Positions 26,030 through 33,930 of a stretch of 54,473 bases of DNA are shown one piece after another. This DNA comes from Mesorhizobium sp. dw_380 (lineage in GTDB: Bacteria > Pseudomonadota > Alphaproteobacteria > Rhizobiales > Rhizobiaceae): the NCBI RefSeq assembly GCF_018588885.1, contig NZ_JAFFIW010000042.1:1-54473 (forward strand), written 5' to 3'. The notes beneath the pieces were generated by a model that did no database searches, was not told the origin of the DNA, and saw nothing but the letters and a program-made list of their open reading frames with translations. Within the stretch, counting starts at the first letter, position 1. Each line of letters starts with the position of its first letter. The position numbers were made by a program, and so were the translations under genes.

Positions 26030-27523
26030 ATGACCAAGCACAATCCGCCTTCTCCCGAACCCTTGCACCGCGCCATTGCGCGCTTTGGCGACGTCGCCGT
26101 GCTGGTGGTCGGCGACATCATCCTCGACCGCTTCGTCAATGGCGTCATCGAGCGGATTTCGCCGGAAGCGCCGATTCCGGTGCTGCACGGGCGCGGCGAA
26201 ACCTCGGCGATGGGCGGCGCCGGCAATGTCGTGGCCAACATCGTCTCGCTCGGCGCGCGTGCCATTCCGGTCTCGGTGCTCGGCACGGACGCGGCCGGCG
26301 ACAGCCTGGTGTGTATGCTTGGCGAGCTTGGTGCCGAGACAGCGGGCCTGGCGCAGCAGCGCGGCCGCATGACCTCGTCGAAGAGCCGCTTTAGCGCCCT
26401 CAATCAGCAGGTGCTGCGTTTCGACGAGGAAGAGATCAAGCCGCTGGGCGAGACGGAACGGGCGGCGCTGATCCGGCATTTCCGCGCGGCACTCGCGGGG
26501 GCCGACATCGTCATACTGTCCGATTACGGCAAGGGCATCCTGCTCGACGGGGTCGCTGCCAAGCTGATCGCCATCTGCCGCGAGGCGGGCAAGCCGGTGC
26601 TGGTCGACCCCAAAGGCCGCGATTATGCCCGCTATGCCGGCGCGACCGCCATCACACCCAACCGCAAAGAGCTTGGCGAGGCCGTCGGCCATGCGGTGTT
26701 TGCCGATGACGAGATCGTCGCGGCCGCTCGCGAGCTGATCTCGGCGCATGGTTTCGAATTCGTCGTCGCCACCCGCAGCGAAAAGGGCATGAGCGTCGTC
26801 GGCCCGGATGAGGCGCGCCACATCGCCACCCAGGCGCGCGAAGTGTTCGATGTCTCGGGCGCCGGCGACACGGTGATCGCGACATTCGCGCTGGCACTCG
26901 CGTCGGGTGCCGATCCCGTCGCCGCGGCCTCGATCGCCAATGCCGCCGGCGGCGTCGTCGTCGGCAAGCGTGGCACCGCGCGGCTGACGGTCGAAGAGCT
27001 TACCGGCGCGCTGTTCCGCTCGCACGGACCGACCGCCCACAAGGACGCCATCCTCGATGCCGCATCGGCGGCGCGCATGGTCGCGGCCTGGAAGGAAGAG
27101 GGCCTGAGCGTCGGCTTCACCAATGGCTGCTTCGACATCCTGCATGCCGGCCATGTCAGCCTCTTGCATGCGGCGCGCAGCCAGTGCGACCGGCTGGTGC
27201 TCGGCCTCAACAGCGATGCCTCCGTGCGGCGGCTGAAAGGGCCGGGCCGCCCGGTCAACGATCAGCATGACCGTGCCTGCGTGCTCGCGGCGCTTGCCTC
27301 GGTCGATGCGGTCGTGGTGTTCGAGGAGGATACGCCGCTGGCGCTGATCGAGGCGCTTTTGCCCAATATATTGGTCAAGGGCGCGGATTATACGGTCGAC
27401 ACGGTGGTCGGCGCCGATGTGGTGCAGAAGGCCGGCGGGCGCGTCGTGCTGGTCGATCTCGTCGCTGGCAAGAGCACCACCGGGACCATCGGCAAATTGC
27501 GCGCGGGCGGCACGACGAACTGA
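26030..27523 (+). CDS. hldE: bifunctional heptose-7-phosphate kinase / heptose-1-phosphate adenylyltransferase
   Basis: A 497-residue two-domain enzyme. The N-terminal ribokinase-like domain (about 1-335, with G-G-A-G-N-V-V-A-N and the catalytic S-G-A-G-D-T) phosphorylates D-glycero-beta-D-manno-heptose 7-phosphate at C1. The C-terminal nucleotidyltransferase domain (about 355-497, with T-N-G-C-F-D-I-L-H-A-G-H) adds AMP. Both active-site motifs are intact and the length is normal. It begins the rightward hldE-gmhA-gmhB operon. Confidence 0.96.
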   Translation: MTKHNPPSPEPLHRAIARFGDVAVLVVGDIILDRFVNGVIERISPEAPIPVLHGRGETSAMGGAGNVVANIVSLGARAIPVSVLGTDAAGDSLVCMLGELGAETAGLAQQRGRMTSSKSRFSALNQQVLRFDEEEIKPLGETERAALIRHFRAALAGADIVILSDYGKGILLDGVAAKLIAICREAGKPVLVDPKGRDYARYAGATAITPNRKELGEAVGHAVFADDEIVAAARELISAHGFEFVVATRSEKGMSVVGPDEARHIATQAREVFDVSGAGDTVIATFALALASGADPVAAASIANAAGGVVVGKRGTARLTVEELTGALFRSHGPTAHKDAILDAASAARMVAAWKEEGLSVGFTNGCFDILHAGHVSLLHAARSQCDRLVLGLNSDASVRRLKGPGRPVNDQHDRACVLAALASVDAVVVFEEDTPLALIEALLPNILVKGADYTVDTVVGADVVQKAGGRVVLVDLVAGKSTTGTIGKLRAGGTTN

Positions 27524-27530
27524 GGGTTTC

Positions 27531-28103
27531 ATGTCTGAACTGAACGACTATCTGGTCCGCTCGGCGGCCGCGATCACGGCGATGGTCGAGCGCGACCTGA
27601 CCGGCGAGATGGAGCGCGCGGCGGACGCCGTGGTGACGGCGCTTTCGTCGGGCAAGGCCTTCCTGATCGCCGGCAATGGCGGCTCGGCCAGCGATGCAAT
27701 CCACATCGCCGGCGAACTTGTCGGCCGCTTCCTCAAGGAGCGCAAGGCCTACAATGTCATCGCGTTGCCGGCCAATGCCGCGGTGCTGACCGCCTGGGGC
27801 AATGATTATGGTTTCGACACGGTGTTTTCACGCCAGGTCGAGGCGCATGGCTCGGCCGGCGGCGTGCTTCTGGCGATCTCGACCAGCGGCAATTCGCCGA
27901 GCATCCTCGCCGCCGCCGAACAGGCGCGGACGATGGACATGAGGGTGATCGGCCTGACCGGCGACACCGGCGGCAAGCTCAAGCCGCTGTGCGATATCCT
28001 GCTCAATGTGCCCTCGACCTCGACGCCGATCATCCAGCAGGGGCACCTCTGCCTTTACCATCATCTGTGCGAAGTGGTCGAAGCCCGCCTGCACAATGGC
28101 TGA
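27531..28103 (+). CDS. gmhA: D-sedoheptulose-7-phosphate isomerase
   Basis: A 190-residue SIS-domain enzyme that makes D-glycero-D-manno-heptose 7-phosphate from sedoheptulose 7-phosphate, the first step of ADP-heptose synthesis. Motifs are G-N-G-G-S-A-S-D-A, S-T-S-G-N-S-P-S and the C-terminal H-L-C-L-Y-H-H-L-C-E. The start at 27531 lies 7 nt after the hldE stop. Its end overlaps gmhB by 8 bp. Confidence 0.95.
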   Translation: MSELNDYLVRSAAAITAMVERDLTGEMERAADAVVTALSSGKAFLIAGNGGSASDAIHIAGELVGRFLKERKAYNVIALPANAAVLTAWGNDYGFDTVFSRQVEAHGSAGGVLLAISTSGNSPSILAAAEQARTMDMRVIGLTGDTGGKLKPLCDILLNVPSTSTPIIQQGHLCLYHHLCEVVEARLHNG

Positions 28104-28749
28104 TGTTGGGGGGATGCCGCATCCGTTGATCGAGCCCGGATTGTGGGTCGAGCGGATCGGCGACCGGGTTTTCCCTCAGCACTTGCCGGCGCTGTTCCTC
28201 GACCGCGACGGCACCATCAATGTCGATACCGACTATCCCAGCGATCCGGCCGAGATCGAACTCAGGCCACAGATGCTGCCGGCGATCGCGGCCGCCAACC
28301 GGGCCGGGATCCCAGTCGTGGTGGTGACCAACCAGTCCGGCATCGCGCGCGGCTATTTCGGCTGGAGCGTCTTTGCGGCGGTCAACAGCCGCGTGCTCGA
28401 CCTGTTGGGCGATCACGGCGTGTCCGTCGACATGGTGCTTGCCTGTGCCTACCACGAGGCGGGCCTCGGACCCCTGGCCATATCGGATCATCCGATGCGC
28501 AAGCCCAATCCGGGCATGCTGATCGAGGCGGGCAAACGCCTTGATCTCGATCTCCAGCGCTCCTTGATCGTCGGCGACAAGCTGGCCGACATGCAGGCGG
28601 GACGGCGCGCCGGCTTGGCACAGGGTTGGCTGGTGGACGGCGAGGCGGCGGCTCAGCCTGGCTTCGCCATCAGGCGCCTGGATGACGGCGATGACCTCGC
28701 CGGCCTGCTCCCCGCCATCGAAGCGCTCGGCAGGGACAACGGGTCGTGA
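28096..28749 (+). CDS. gmhB: D-glycero-beta-D-manno-heptose-1,7-bisphosphate 7-phosphatase
   Basis: A 217-residue HAD-family phosphatase. Motif I is L-F-L-D-R-D-G-T-I-N, motif II T-N-Q-S-G-I-A-R-G, the motif III Lys lies in K-P-N-P-G-M-L, and motif IV is G-D-K-L-A-D-M. The Cys/His zinc loop of enterobacterial GmhB is only partly kept (C-A-Y-H). The start at 28096 overlaps the gmhA stop; a second ATG at 28114 is possible. With hldE and gmhA it completes the route to ADP-heptose begun by sedoheptulose 7-phosphate. Confidence 0.93.
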   Translation: MADVGGMPHPLIEPGLWVERIGDRVFPQHLPALFLDRDGTINVDTDYPSDPAEIELRPQMLPAIAAANRAGIPVVVVTNQSGIARGYFGWSVFAAVNSRVLDLLGDHGVSVDMVLACAYHEAGLGPLAISDHPMRKPNPGMLIEAGKRLDLDLQRSLIVGDKLADMQAGRRAGLAQGWLVDGEAAAQPGFAIRRLDDGDDLAGLLPAIEALGRDNGS

Positions 28750-28764
28750 TCCAGGCCTTATGGC

Positions 28765-29559
28765 TCACACAGGATCGTTGTGCTCCGAGGCTTCGTAGAG
28801 CTTGGCCTCGGTAGCGAAGGAATAGATCATCACCGACATCGAGTAGACGAAACCGTGCCGGCCGCACAGGAAGTAGCGCTTGGCCAGGTAGAATTTCAGG
28901 AAGTTGCCAAACGGCGACAGCACCAGCCGCACCAGGCCGGCCTTCTTGCCCTTCTCGACCAGCGTGACGGCCTTGAGGCCGGAATAGGCGTTGGCCCGGG
29001 CAAGATCCTCTTCGACCGATATTTCGCGGCGATGCAGCAAGACACCGTCTTCGATCGTGCCGGTCTCGCCCGGCACGCCGAACGATTCGTGCACCCGCGC
29101 GGTGAGATCCATGGTGGCGCCTTCCCGGCGGAAAAGCCGCATCAGCCTGTTGTGCAGCACCCAGCGGTGCGCGTAGCCGTAGCCTTTCAGCCAATCGCGG
29201 CGGCGGATGTACCAGCCGCTGATCTTGTTGTCTGTCGCCTGCGTGGCGGCCACGATCGACTGCCGCAGCCGGTCGTCGACGCGCTCGTCCGGGTCGATCG
29301 AAAGACACCAGGGCTGATTGGCGTGGTCGAGCGCGAACTGCCGCTGACGGGGAAAACCCGGCCAGTCATTGTGCAGCAGCGTTATCGGGTAGCCCTTGGC
29401 GATATAGCTTTCCACGCATTCGACGGTGCCATCCGTCGAACCGGAATCGACGATGATGATCTCGGCGCAGAAGTCGATGCTTTCCAGGCACGGGCCGATC
29501 ATGTCGGCCTCGTTCACGCAGATGATAAGCGCCGAAACCGGGCTTGCAAATCGAGTCAT
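28765..29559 (-). CDS. glycosyltransferase family 2 (LPS core type)
   Basis: A 264-residue GT-A fold glycosyltransferase. The nucleotide-sugar motifs are I-I-V-D-S-G-S-T-D-G-T near residue 36 and S-I-D-P-D-E-R near 87, followed by R-R-R-D-W. It resembles the WaaE/KdtX group that adds a hexose to inner-core heptose. It converges on gmhB with a 15-bp gap. Its place beside the heptose genes supports an LPS-core role; the exact sugar and linkage are unknown. Confidence 0.87.
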   Translation of the reverse strand: MTRFASPVSALIICVNEADMIGPCLESIDFCAEIIIVDSGSTDGTVECVESYIAKGYPITLLHNDWPGFPRQRQFALDHANQPWCLSIDPDERVDDRLRQSIVAATQATDNKISGWYIRRRDWLKGYGYAHRWVLHNRLMRLFRREGATMDLTARVHESFGVPGETGTIEDGVLLHRREISVEEDLARANAYSGLKAVTLVEKGKKAGLVRLVLSPFGNFLKFYLAKRYFLCGRHGFVYSMSVMIYSFATEAKLYEASEHNDPV

Positions 29560-29741
29560 GGTCCCCTTCCCATGGCGGGCCGTCCCCGGAACAACGCTGC
29601 TTGCGCTCTCTGTTCAAGCGCAGTTGAGCGGCGAAGTCCGGCAGGCCGTCCAGCCTTGTACATCAGCGTCTGTCTGATACCAACGGGGCGCCGGTGTGGC
29701 GAAGGTAAGGAATTCGCCGGCGTACAGGCCTTCGCTCTGCC

Positions 29742-30221
29742 TCAGGGGTGTTCGAACGAGACCAGGCCTTCATCCTTGACCCGGCGGATGGTGAGAGCGG
29801 TGCGCACCGTGTCGACATTCGGGGTCGAGGTCAGCTCCTCGATGACGAATGTCTGGAAGGCGCCGAGGTCGCTTGCCACGCAGTGCAGCAGGAAATCGGA
29901 TTCGCCCGAGACCATCCAGGCATCGCGAACGATCGGCCAGCCGCGCGTACGCTCGGCGAAGGTGCGCAGTTCGGCGTCGGCCTGGTGATGCAGGCCGACC
30001 AGGCAGAAGGCGACGACATCGAGGCCGAGCGCAGGGGCGTTGAGCAGCGCGCGATAGCCGCGGATGATGCCGGCTTCCTCCAGCCGCTTGACCCGGCGCA
30101 GGCAGGGCGGCGCCGAAATGCCGACGCGGTTCGACAGCTCGACATTGGTCATGCGCCCGTCCGCCTGCAACTCGCGCAGGATCTTCCAGTCGATGGCGTC
30201 GAGGTCGGCCTTGAGTGGCAT
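29742..30221 (-). CDS. Lrp/AsnC-family transcriptional regulator
   Basis: A 159-residue regulator. The helix-turn-helix (about 10-60) has D-W-K-I-L-R-E-L-Q-A-D-G-R and S-A-P-P-C-L-R-R-V-K-R-L-E. The C-terminal RAM ligand-binding domain (about 70-150) has G-E-S-D-F-L-L-H-C-V. Members sense amino acids and form octamers. It is divergent from trxB across a 261-bp region; a regulatory link is possible but not shown. Confidence 0.93.
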   Translation of the reverse strand: MPLKADLDAIDWKILRELQADGRMTNVELSNRVGISAPPCLRRVKRLEEAGIIRGYRALLNAPALGLDVVAFCLVGLHHQADAELRTFAERTRGWPIVRDAWMVSGESDFLLHCVASDLGAFQTFVIEELTSTPNVDTVRTALTIRRVKDEGLVSFEHP

Positions 30222-30482
30222 TAGGGTTCTCGATGATCAGGGTGGCGCAAGAATCTTTCGCGATTTTGTAATTAAACGACTTTTGTGTCGACGCCAGCCC
30301 TCATCAACGCGATTTCAGAACGGTAACGAAAGCGGTCATCGCACGAATATGCATATGGGCCGAAGCTTTCCGGGGACGACGGCCCGTCCGTCTTGCTGGC
30401 GTGATTGGCAACCCTTACATTACGCGCGACATTCCACGTCCTTTCCAAGACACGTTCGTTGTCTGCCCCGCAGAGGCTTTAA

Positions 30483-31457
30483 ATGACCACCAAGCACGCG
30501 CCCGTTCTCATCATCGGTTCCGGCCCGGCCGGCTACACGGCGGCGGTCTATGCCGCACGTGCCATGCTGAAGCCGATGCTGGTCGCCGGCCTGCAGCAAG
30601 GCGGCCAGCTGATGATCACTACCGATGTCGAAAACTATCCCGGCTTCGCCGATCCCATCCAGGGACCGTGGCTGATGGAACAGATGCTCAAGCAGGCCGA
30701 ACATGTCGGCACCGACATCATCAACGACATCATCACCGAGGTCGACCTCAACGTGCGGCCGTTCCGCGCCAAGGGCGATTCGGGAACCACCTACACGGCC
30801 GATGCGCTGATCATCGCCACCGGCGCGCAGGCCAAGTGGCTGGGTATTCCGACCGAGCAGGATTTCATGGGCTTCGGCGTCTCGGCCTGCGCCACCTGCG
30901 ATGGCTTCTTCTATCGCGGCAAGGATGTCGCGGTGGTCGGCGGCGGCAATTCGGCGGTGGAAGAGGCGCTCTATCTGTCGAACCTCGCCAAGAGCGTGAC
31001 GGTCATCCATCGGCGCAGCGACTTCCGCGCCGAGCGTATCCTGCGTGAGCGGCTGCTGCAGAAAGACAATGTCCGCGTCATCTGGGACACGGTGGTCGAC
31101 GAGATCACCGGGCGCCCCGGCAAGGCGCCTCTGCCGCCATCGGTAGAGGGGCTGAAGCTCAAGCATGCGGTGACCGGCGTTGAAACGCACCTCAAGGTCG
31201 ACGGCGTGTTCGTGGCGATCGGTCACGCACCGGCGGTCGAACTGTTCGTCGGCAAGCTGAAGCAGAAGCCGAACGGCTATCTGTGGACGGCGCCGGATTC
31301 GACCCGCACCGACGTGCCTGGCGTGTTCGCTGCCGGCGACGTGACCGATGATATCTATCGCCAGGCGGTGACGGCGGCGGGGCTCGGCTGCATGGCCGCG
31401 CTGGAAGCGGAAAAATATCTGGCCGGCATCGAGGTGCATCGCGAAGCAGCGGAATAG
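30483..31457 (+). CDS. trxB: thioredoxin-disulfide reductase
   Basis: A 324-residue FAD/NADPH flavoenzyme that reduces thioredoxin. The FAD motif G-S-G-P-A-G-Y-T-A-A lies at about 12-21. The redox-active C-A-T-C is Cys136/Cys139. The NADPH motif G-G-G-N-S-A-V-E-E-A lies near 158, and the FAD-binding end is A-A-G-D-V. All catalytic features are intact. It lies 90 bp upstream of lsrB in the same direction, an order also known in other rhizobia, which ties thiol redox balance to that regulator. Confidence 0.96.
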   Translation: MTTKHAPVLIIGSGPAGYTAAVYAARAMLKPMLVAGLQQGGQLMITTDVENYPGFADPIQGPWLMEQMLKQAEHVGTDIINDIITEVDLNVRPFRAKGDSGTTYTADALIIATGAQAKWLGIPTEQDFMGFGVSACATCDGFFYRGKDVAVVGGGNSAVEEALYLSNLAKSVTVIHRRSDFRAERILRERLLQKDNVRVIWDTVVDEITGRPGKAPLPPSVEGLKLKHAVTGVETHLKVDGVFVAIGHAPAVELFVGKLKQKPNGYLWTAPDSTRTDVPGVFAAGDVTDDIYRQAVTAAGLGCMAALEAEKYLAGIEVHREAAE

Positions 31458-31547
31458 GGGCCGCTGTCAACTGTTGGAAAAACGGCTTAGAAACGTCGTG
31501 TAAAAGCCTGATTTTTCATTCAGACGCCAAACAGAACGAGGGGAATC

Positions 31548-32444
31548 ATGGCGTTGGACTGGGACAAGCTACGCGTGTTTCACGCTGCGGCGGAAGCGGG
31601 ATCGTTTACGCATGCGGCCGAGACATTGCATCTGTCGCAATCGGCGATATCGCGGCAGGTCAGCGCGCTCGAGCATGACGTCGGCGTGCCGCTGTTCAAC
31701 CGTCATGCCCGCGGCCTGGTGCTGACCGAACAGGGCGAGATGCTGTTCCGCACGGCGCACGACGTGCTGATGAAGCTCGAGACCATAAAATCGCGCCTGA
31801 CCGAGACCAAGGACCGGCCCTCCGGCGTGCTCAGGGTGACGACGACCGTCGGTCTCGGCGCCGGCTGGCTGACCGAGCGGGTGCAGGAATTCATCGAACT
31901 CTACCCCGAAATCAGCCTGCAGCTGATCCTCGCCAATGAGGAGCTCGACCTCACCATGCGCCAGGCCGACTGCGCCATCCGGCTGCGCCAGCCGCAGCAG
32001 CCCGACCTGATCCAGCGCCGCCTGTTCACCGTGCATTTCCACCTCTACGCGGCACCTTCCTATGTCGCCAAGCACGGCAAGCCGGCCTCGGTCGCGGAGC
32101 TCAGAACCCATCGCATCGTCACCTTCGGCCTGCCGGTCCCCTCGCATCTGTCGGAGCTGAACTGGCTGGAGACGGTCGGCGATTTCGAGGGCGGCCAGCG
32201 CGTGCCGTCGCTGCAGATCAACGACATCCTGTCGATCAAGCGCGCGGTGCAGGGCGGCGCCGGCATCGCCATGCTGCCCGATTATGTGATCAGCAAGGAC
32301 TCGGGCCTGGTGCAGCTGCTGCCGGAAACCGAGGTGCCGTCCTTCGACACTTATTTCGCCTATCCTGACGCGATGAAGAACCAGGCGAAGCTGCACGTCT
32401 TCCGCGACTTCATCATTGCCAAGGCGCGCAGCTGGTCCTTCTGA
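31548..32444 (+). CDS. lsrB: LysR-family regulator LsrB (VtlR-type)
   Basis: A 298-residue LTTR starting M-A-L-D-W-D-K-L-R-V-F-H-A-A-A, a start typical of rhizobial LsrB and Brucella VtlR. The helix-turn-helix has L-S-Q-S-A-I-S-R-Q-V. It directly follows trxB, as in Sinorhizobium. Homologues control oxidative-stress and envelope genes, symbiosis or virulence, and AbcR small RNAs. The protein has a single Cys (Cys142), so an intramolecular disulfide cannot form. The RBS is a purine-rich GAGGGGAA just before the ATG. Confidence 0.88.
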   Translation: MALDWDKLRVFHAAAEAGSFTHAAETLHLSQSAISRQVSALEHDVGVPLFNRHARGLVLTEQGEMLFRTAHDVLMKLETIKSRLTETKDRPSGVLRVTTTVGLGAGWLTERVQEFIELYPEISLQLILANEELDLTMRQADCAIRLRQPQQPDLIQRRLFTVHFHLYAAPSYVAKHGKPASVAELRTHRIVTFGLPVPSHLSELNWLETVGDFEGGQRVPSLQINDILSIKRAVQGGAGIAMLPDYVISKDSGLVQLLPETEVPSFDTYFAYPDAMKNQAKLHVFRDFIIAKARSWSF

Positions 32445-32585
32445 GGGCCATGTCGATTCAGCCGGTCTGCAAATGGTGGCTTCGGCTCCACAATGGCGCC
32501 GTCAGCCTTATAAGCGAGACGTGGACCACCAACCGCTGGGTGGCCCACTGCTGAATGGTGGCGGCATTTTTTTATATTAGCGGAA

Positions 32586-32744
32586 CCTGATATTTGTCGG
32601 CTGGTTTCAATGAAGGCAGCGACCCCTCGCTGCTGGTCGGGGCTACCAAGCCTTGGCCGGGCCCGCATCGCCCCGCCAGTGGTGCGGGCCCACAGACCCC
32701 GGAGGGGATTTCCTCGCACGCGGGCATGTCCGTCCTCGCTCAGG
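32586..32744 (+). ncRNA. possible rod-shaped structured RNA downstream of lsrB
   Basis: Nested complementary segments suggest one long hairpin with internal bubbles. The outermost is CCTGA/TCAGG (32586-32590 with 32740-32744), then CCCCTC/GAGGGG (32623-32628 with 32702-32707), CGGGG/CCCCG (32638-32642 with 32697-32701), and a terminal 9-bp stem (32659-32667 with 32683-32691). A -10-like TATATT lies at 32573-32578. Size and rod-and-bubble shape are reminiscent of 6S RNA, but I cannot confirm the family. It could equally be unrelated GC-rich intergenic DNA. Confidence 0.3.
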
Positions 32745-33247
32745 GCTGGGTTCCCCGCCAGGGCGTCAGGCGCGGCAGCCAGCCCGGTACGTTGCGGCGG
32801 TAGGTTTCATATTCGGGGCCGTAGCGGCTGGCCAGCGTCGGCTCCTCGTAGAACTTGACGAAGGAGCCCATGGCGATCGCACCGATCATGGCATAGGCGA
32901 CAAGCGTCCAGCTCGAGAACAATAGCGCCTGGCCGAGGATGATAGACAGCACGGCGACATACATGGGATTGCGGACATGGCGGTAGATGCCGCCGATCAC
33001 CAGCTTCTCGGTCGGCGCGACCGGGGCTGGCGTGCCCAGCCCCTCCAGCGCGAAGCGGGCGAAGGGCGTGCAGCAGCACGGCGGCCGCGGCGACGATGAT
33101 GACGCCGCCGGCCGGGACAAAGCCCGGCAAAGCAGACCATGGCAGGCCCCAGTGATCGCTGAGCAGCCAGGGGATCAGTCCGGCAACCACGCCAGGTGCC
33201 GCGATCAGGAAGATGCCGCTGCCGGCAAGCGCTGAAAAAGGACGCAT
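32740..33247 (-). pseudogene. isoprenylcysteine carboxyl methyltransferase-like membrane protein, frameshifted
   Basis: The N-terminal part, from an ATG at 33247 with GAGGAA upstream, encodes membrane helices (S-G-I-F-L-I-A-A-P-G-V-V-A-G, then V-I-I-V-A-A-A-A-V-L-L-H-A). Near 33070-33085 the conserved frame shifts by one base. It continues as F-A-R-F-A-L-E-G-L-G-T-P-A-P-V, then Y-R-H-V-R-N-P-M-Y and Y-E-x-Y-R-R-N-V-P-G-W-L-P-R to 32740. Together they form one normal-length small ICMT/phospholipid-methyltransferase-like protein. Either the gene is broken or there is a sequencing error at one base. Confidence 0.8.
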
Positions 33248-33474
33248 TGGCCGTTCCTCGCCTGGCTGCCTCAGAATTAAACGGCCACTGCCTGATTCCA
33301 GGTCATCGGGTGTTTCCGATTTTTTGGAGCAAAATCGCCCGGGATTGACGTTTTCGCGACGACAATGACCCAGCAATGGGCTCGATTTCGACGATTTTTC
33401 TGGTCCTATTGGTGCCGGGGATGGGTTAGACCACAGCCTGCGTTTTTTTGCATGCGTGTGTTGCAAAATAGATG

Positions 33475-33504
33475 CTTGTTTCTTGGGCATGATGAGCACA
33501 TATA
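33475..33504 (+). promoter_or_regulatory. candidate promoter of the first anti-SD sRNA
   Basis: CTTGTT at 33475-33480 and CATATA at 33499-33504, 18 nt apart, resemble the rhizobial sigma-70 pattern. The predicted start near 33511 gives a transcript of about 115 nt ending at the terminator at 33597-33625. Confidence 0.45.
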
Positions 33505-33510
33505 TAGATC

Positions 33511-33626
33511 ATCTCCTGGGCGCGTTCTCCTCCCATTAGCGCCCTCGAGTGTTCCCCTCTGGAGGTTAGCCTTAACAGGCACTTCCAATCAAACTCAGCC
33601 GGATCTTCATTGATCCGGCTTTTTTG
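33511..33626 (+). ncRNA. candidate trans-acting sRNA with anti-Shine-Dalgarno loop (AbcR/alpha-r14-like)
   Basis: A non-coding segment of about 115 nt. Stem-loop 1 pairs GGGCGC (33518-33523) with GCGCCC (33539-33544) and exposes the loop sequence TTCTCCTCCCAT (33525-33536), complementary to ribosome-binding sites. A second C-rich segment GTTCCCCTC follows. The 3' end is a perfect intrinsic terminator. Size, C-rich loops and terminator fit alphaproteobacterial AbcR (alpha-r15) or alpha-r14 'cuckoo' sRNAs. The nearby lsrB/VtlR homologue supports AbcR, but family assignment is inference. Confidence 0.6.
33597..33625 (+). terminator. intrinsic terminator of the first sRNA
   Basis: A perfect 9-bp stem (33597-33605 with 33612-33620), loop TTCATT, followed by TTTTT. 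Confidence 0.88.
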
Positions 33627-33737
33627 TTGCCCGGACCCTGCCGGAGCGACCGGGAAATTCACCAGAATTGCCGCGTAACAGTGTCATGTAACCTCTGGTA
33701 ACATGACAAGGGCACCCTCGATCTGCTAAGTAGAACA

Positions 33738-33822
33738 TAGGACGCGGTGTGGTTCGGACGGGAGATGGGGGCATCACTCGGACGACCCGGGCTCAGGCGG
33801 CTACCGCGTCCGAACCTTTTTT
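33738..33822 (+). ncRNA. structured RNA with mutually exclusive stems and terminator
   Basis: A possible promoter (ATGACA at 33703-33708, CTAAGT at 33726-33731, 17-nt spacer) would start a transcript near 33738. GGTTCGGACG (33751-33760) pairs perfectly with CGTCCGAACC (33807-33816), followed by TTTTTT: a terminator with a long loop. GGACGCGGT (33740-33748) pairs perfectly with ACCGCGTCC (33803-33811), which overlaps the terminator's 3' arm, so the two stems exclude each other. This is the layout of an attenuator or conditional terminator. No protein gene follows on this strand; the next element is another hairpin RNA. Confidence 0.5.
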
Positions 33823-33834
33823 GCCGAAACTCGG

Positions 33835-33923
33835 CGACAGCAAATGCGGCGGACCTGCCGTTTCTCCTCCCATAAAAACGGTCCGCAAACAAAACGGCGT
33901 CCGGTCCCCCGGGCGTCGTTTTT
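33835..33923 (+). ncRNA. second candidate sRNA with the same anti-Shine-Dalgarno loop
   Basis: Stem-loop: GCGGA (33849-33853) with TCCGC (33882-33886) and CCGTTT (33858-33863) with AAACGG (33876-33881). It exposes the same TTCTCCTCCCAT (33862-33873) seen in the sRNA 330 nt upstream, in an otherwise different stem. A 12-bp stem with two wobbles (33893-33904 with 33909-33920) and TTTTT follows as terminator. No separate promoter is obvious, so it may be read through from the element before it or processed from it. Confidence 0.5.
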
Positions 33924-33930
33924 GGTTCTT

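Noticed and set aside
25133..27532. A 799-codon open frame on the minus strand across hldE and the LysE gene
   Set aside because: It is antisense to two well-supported genes, has an Arg/His/Asp-rich composition without domains, and is a normal by-product of third-position G+C bias.
29748..30224. Open frame exactly opposite the Lrp gene
   Set aside because: The mirrored open frame reflects codon bias; the Lrp frame has a clear helix-turn-helix and RAM domain.
32623..32707. SRP (4.5S) RNA or RNase P RNA
   Set aside because: The conserved GGUCAGGUCCGGAAGG core of SRP RNA and the conserved RNase P segments are absent.
33365..33892. Several 60-80-codon open frames in the sRNA region
   Set aside because: None has a ribosome-binding site or protein motif, and they cross the hairpins and terminators, which explain the region better.
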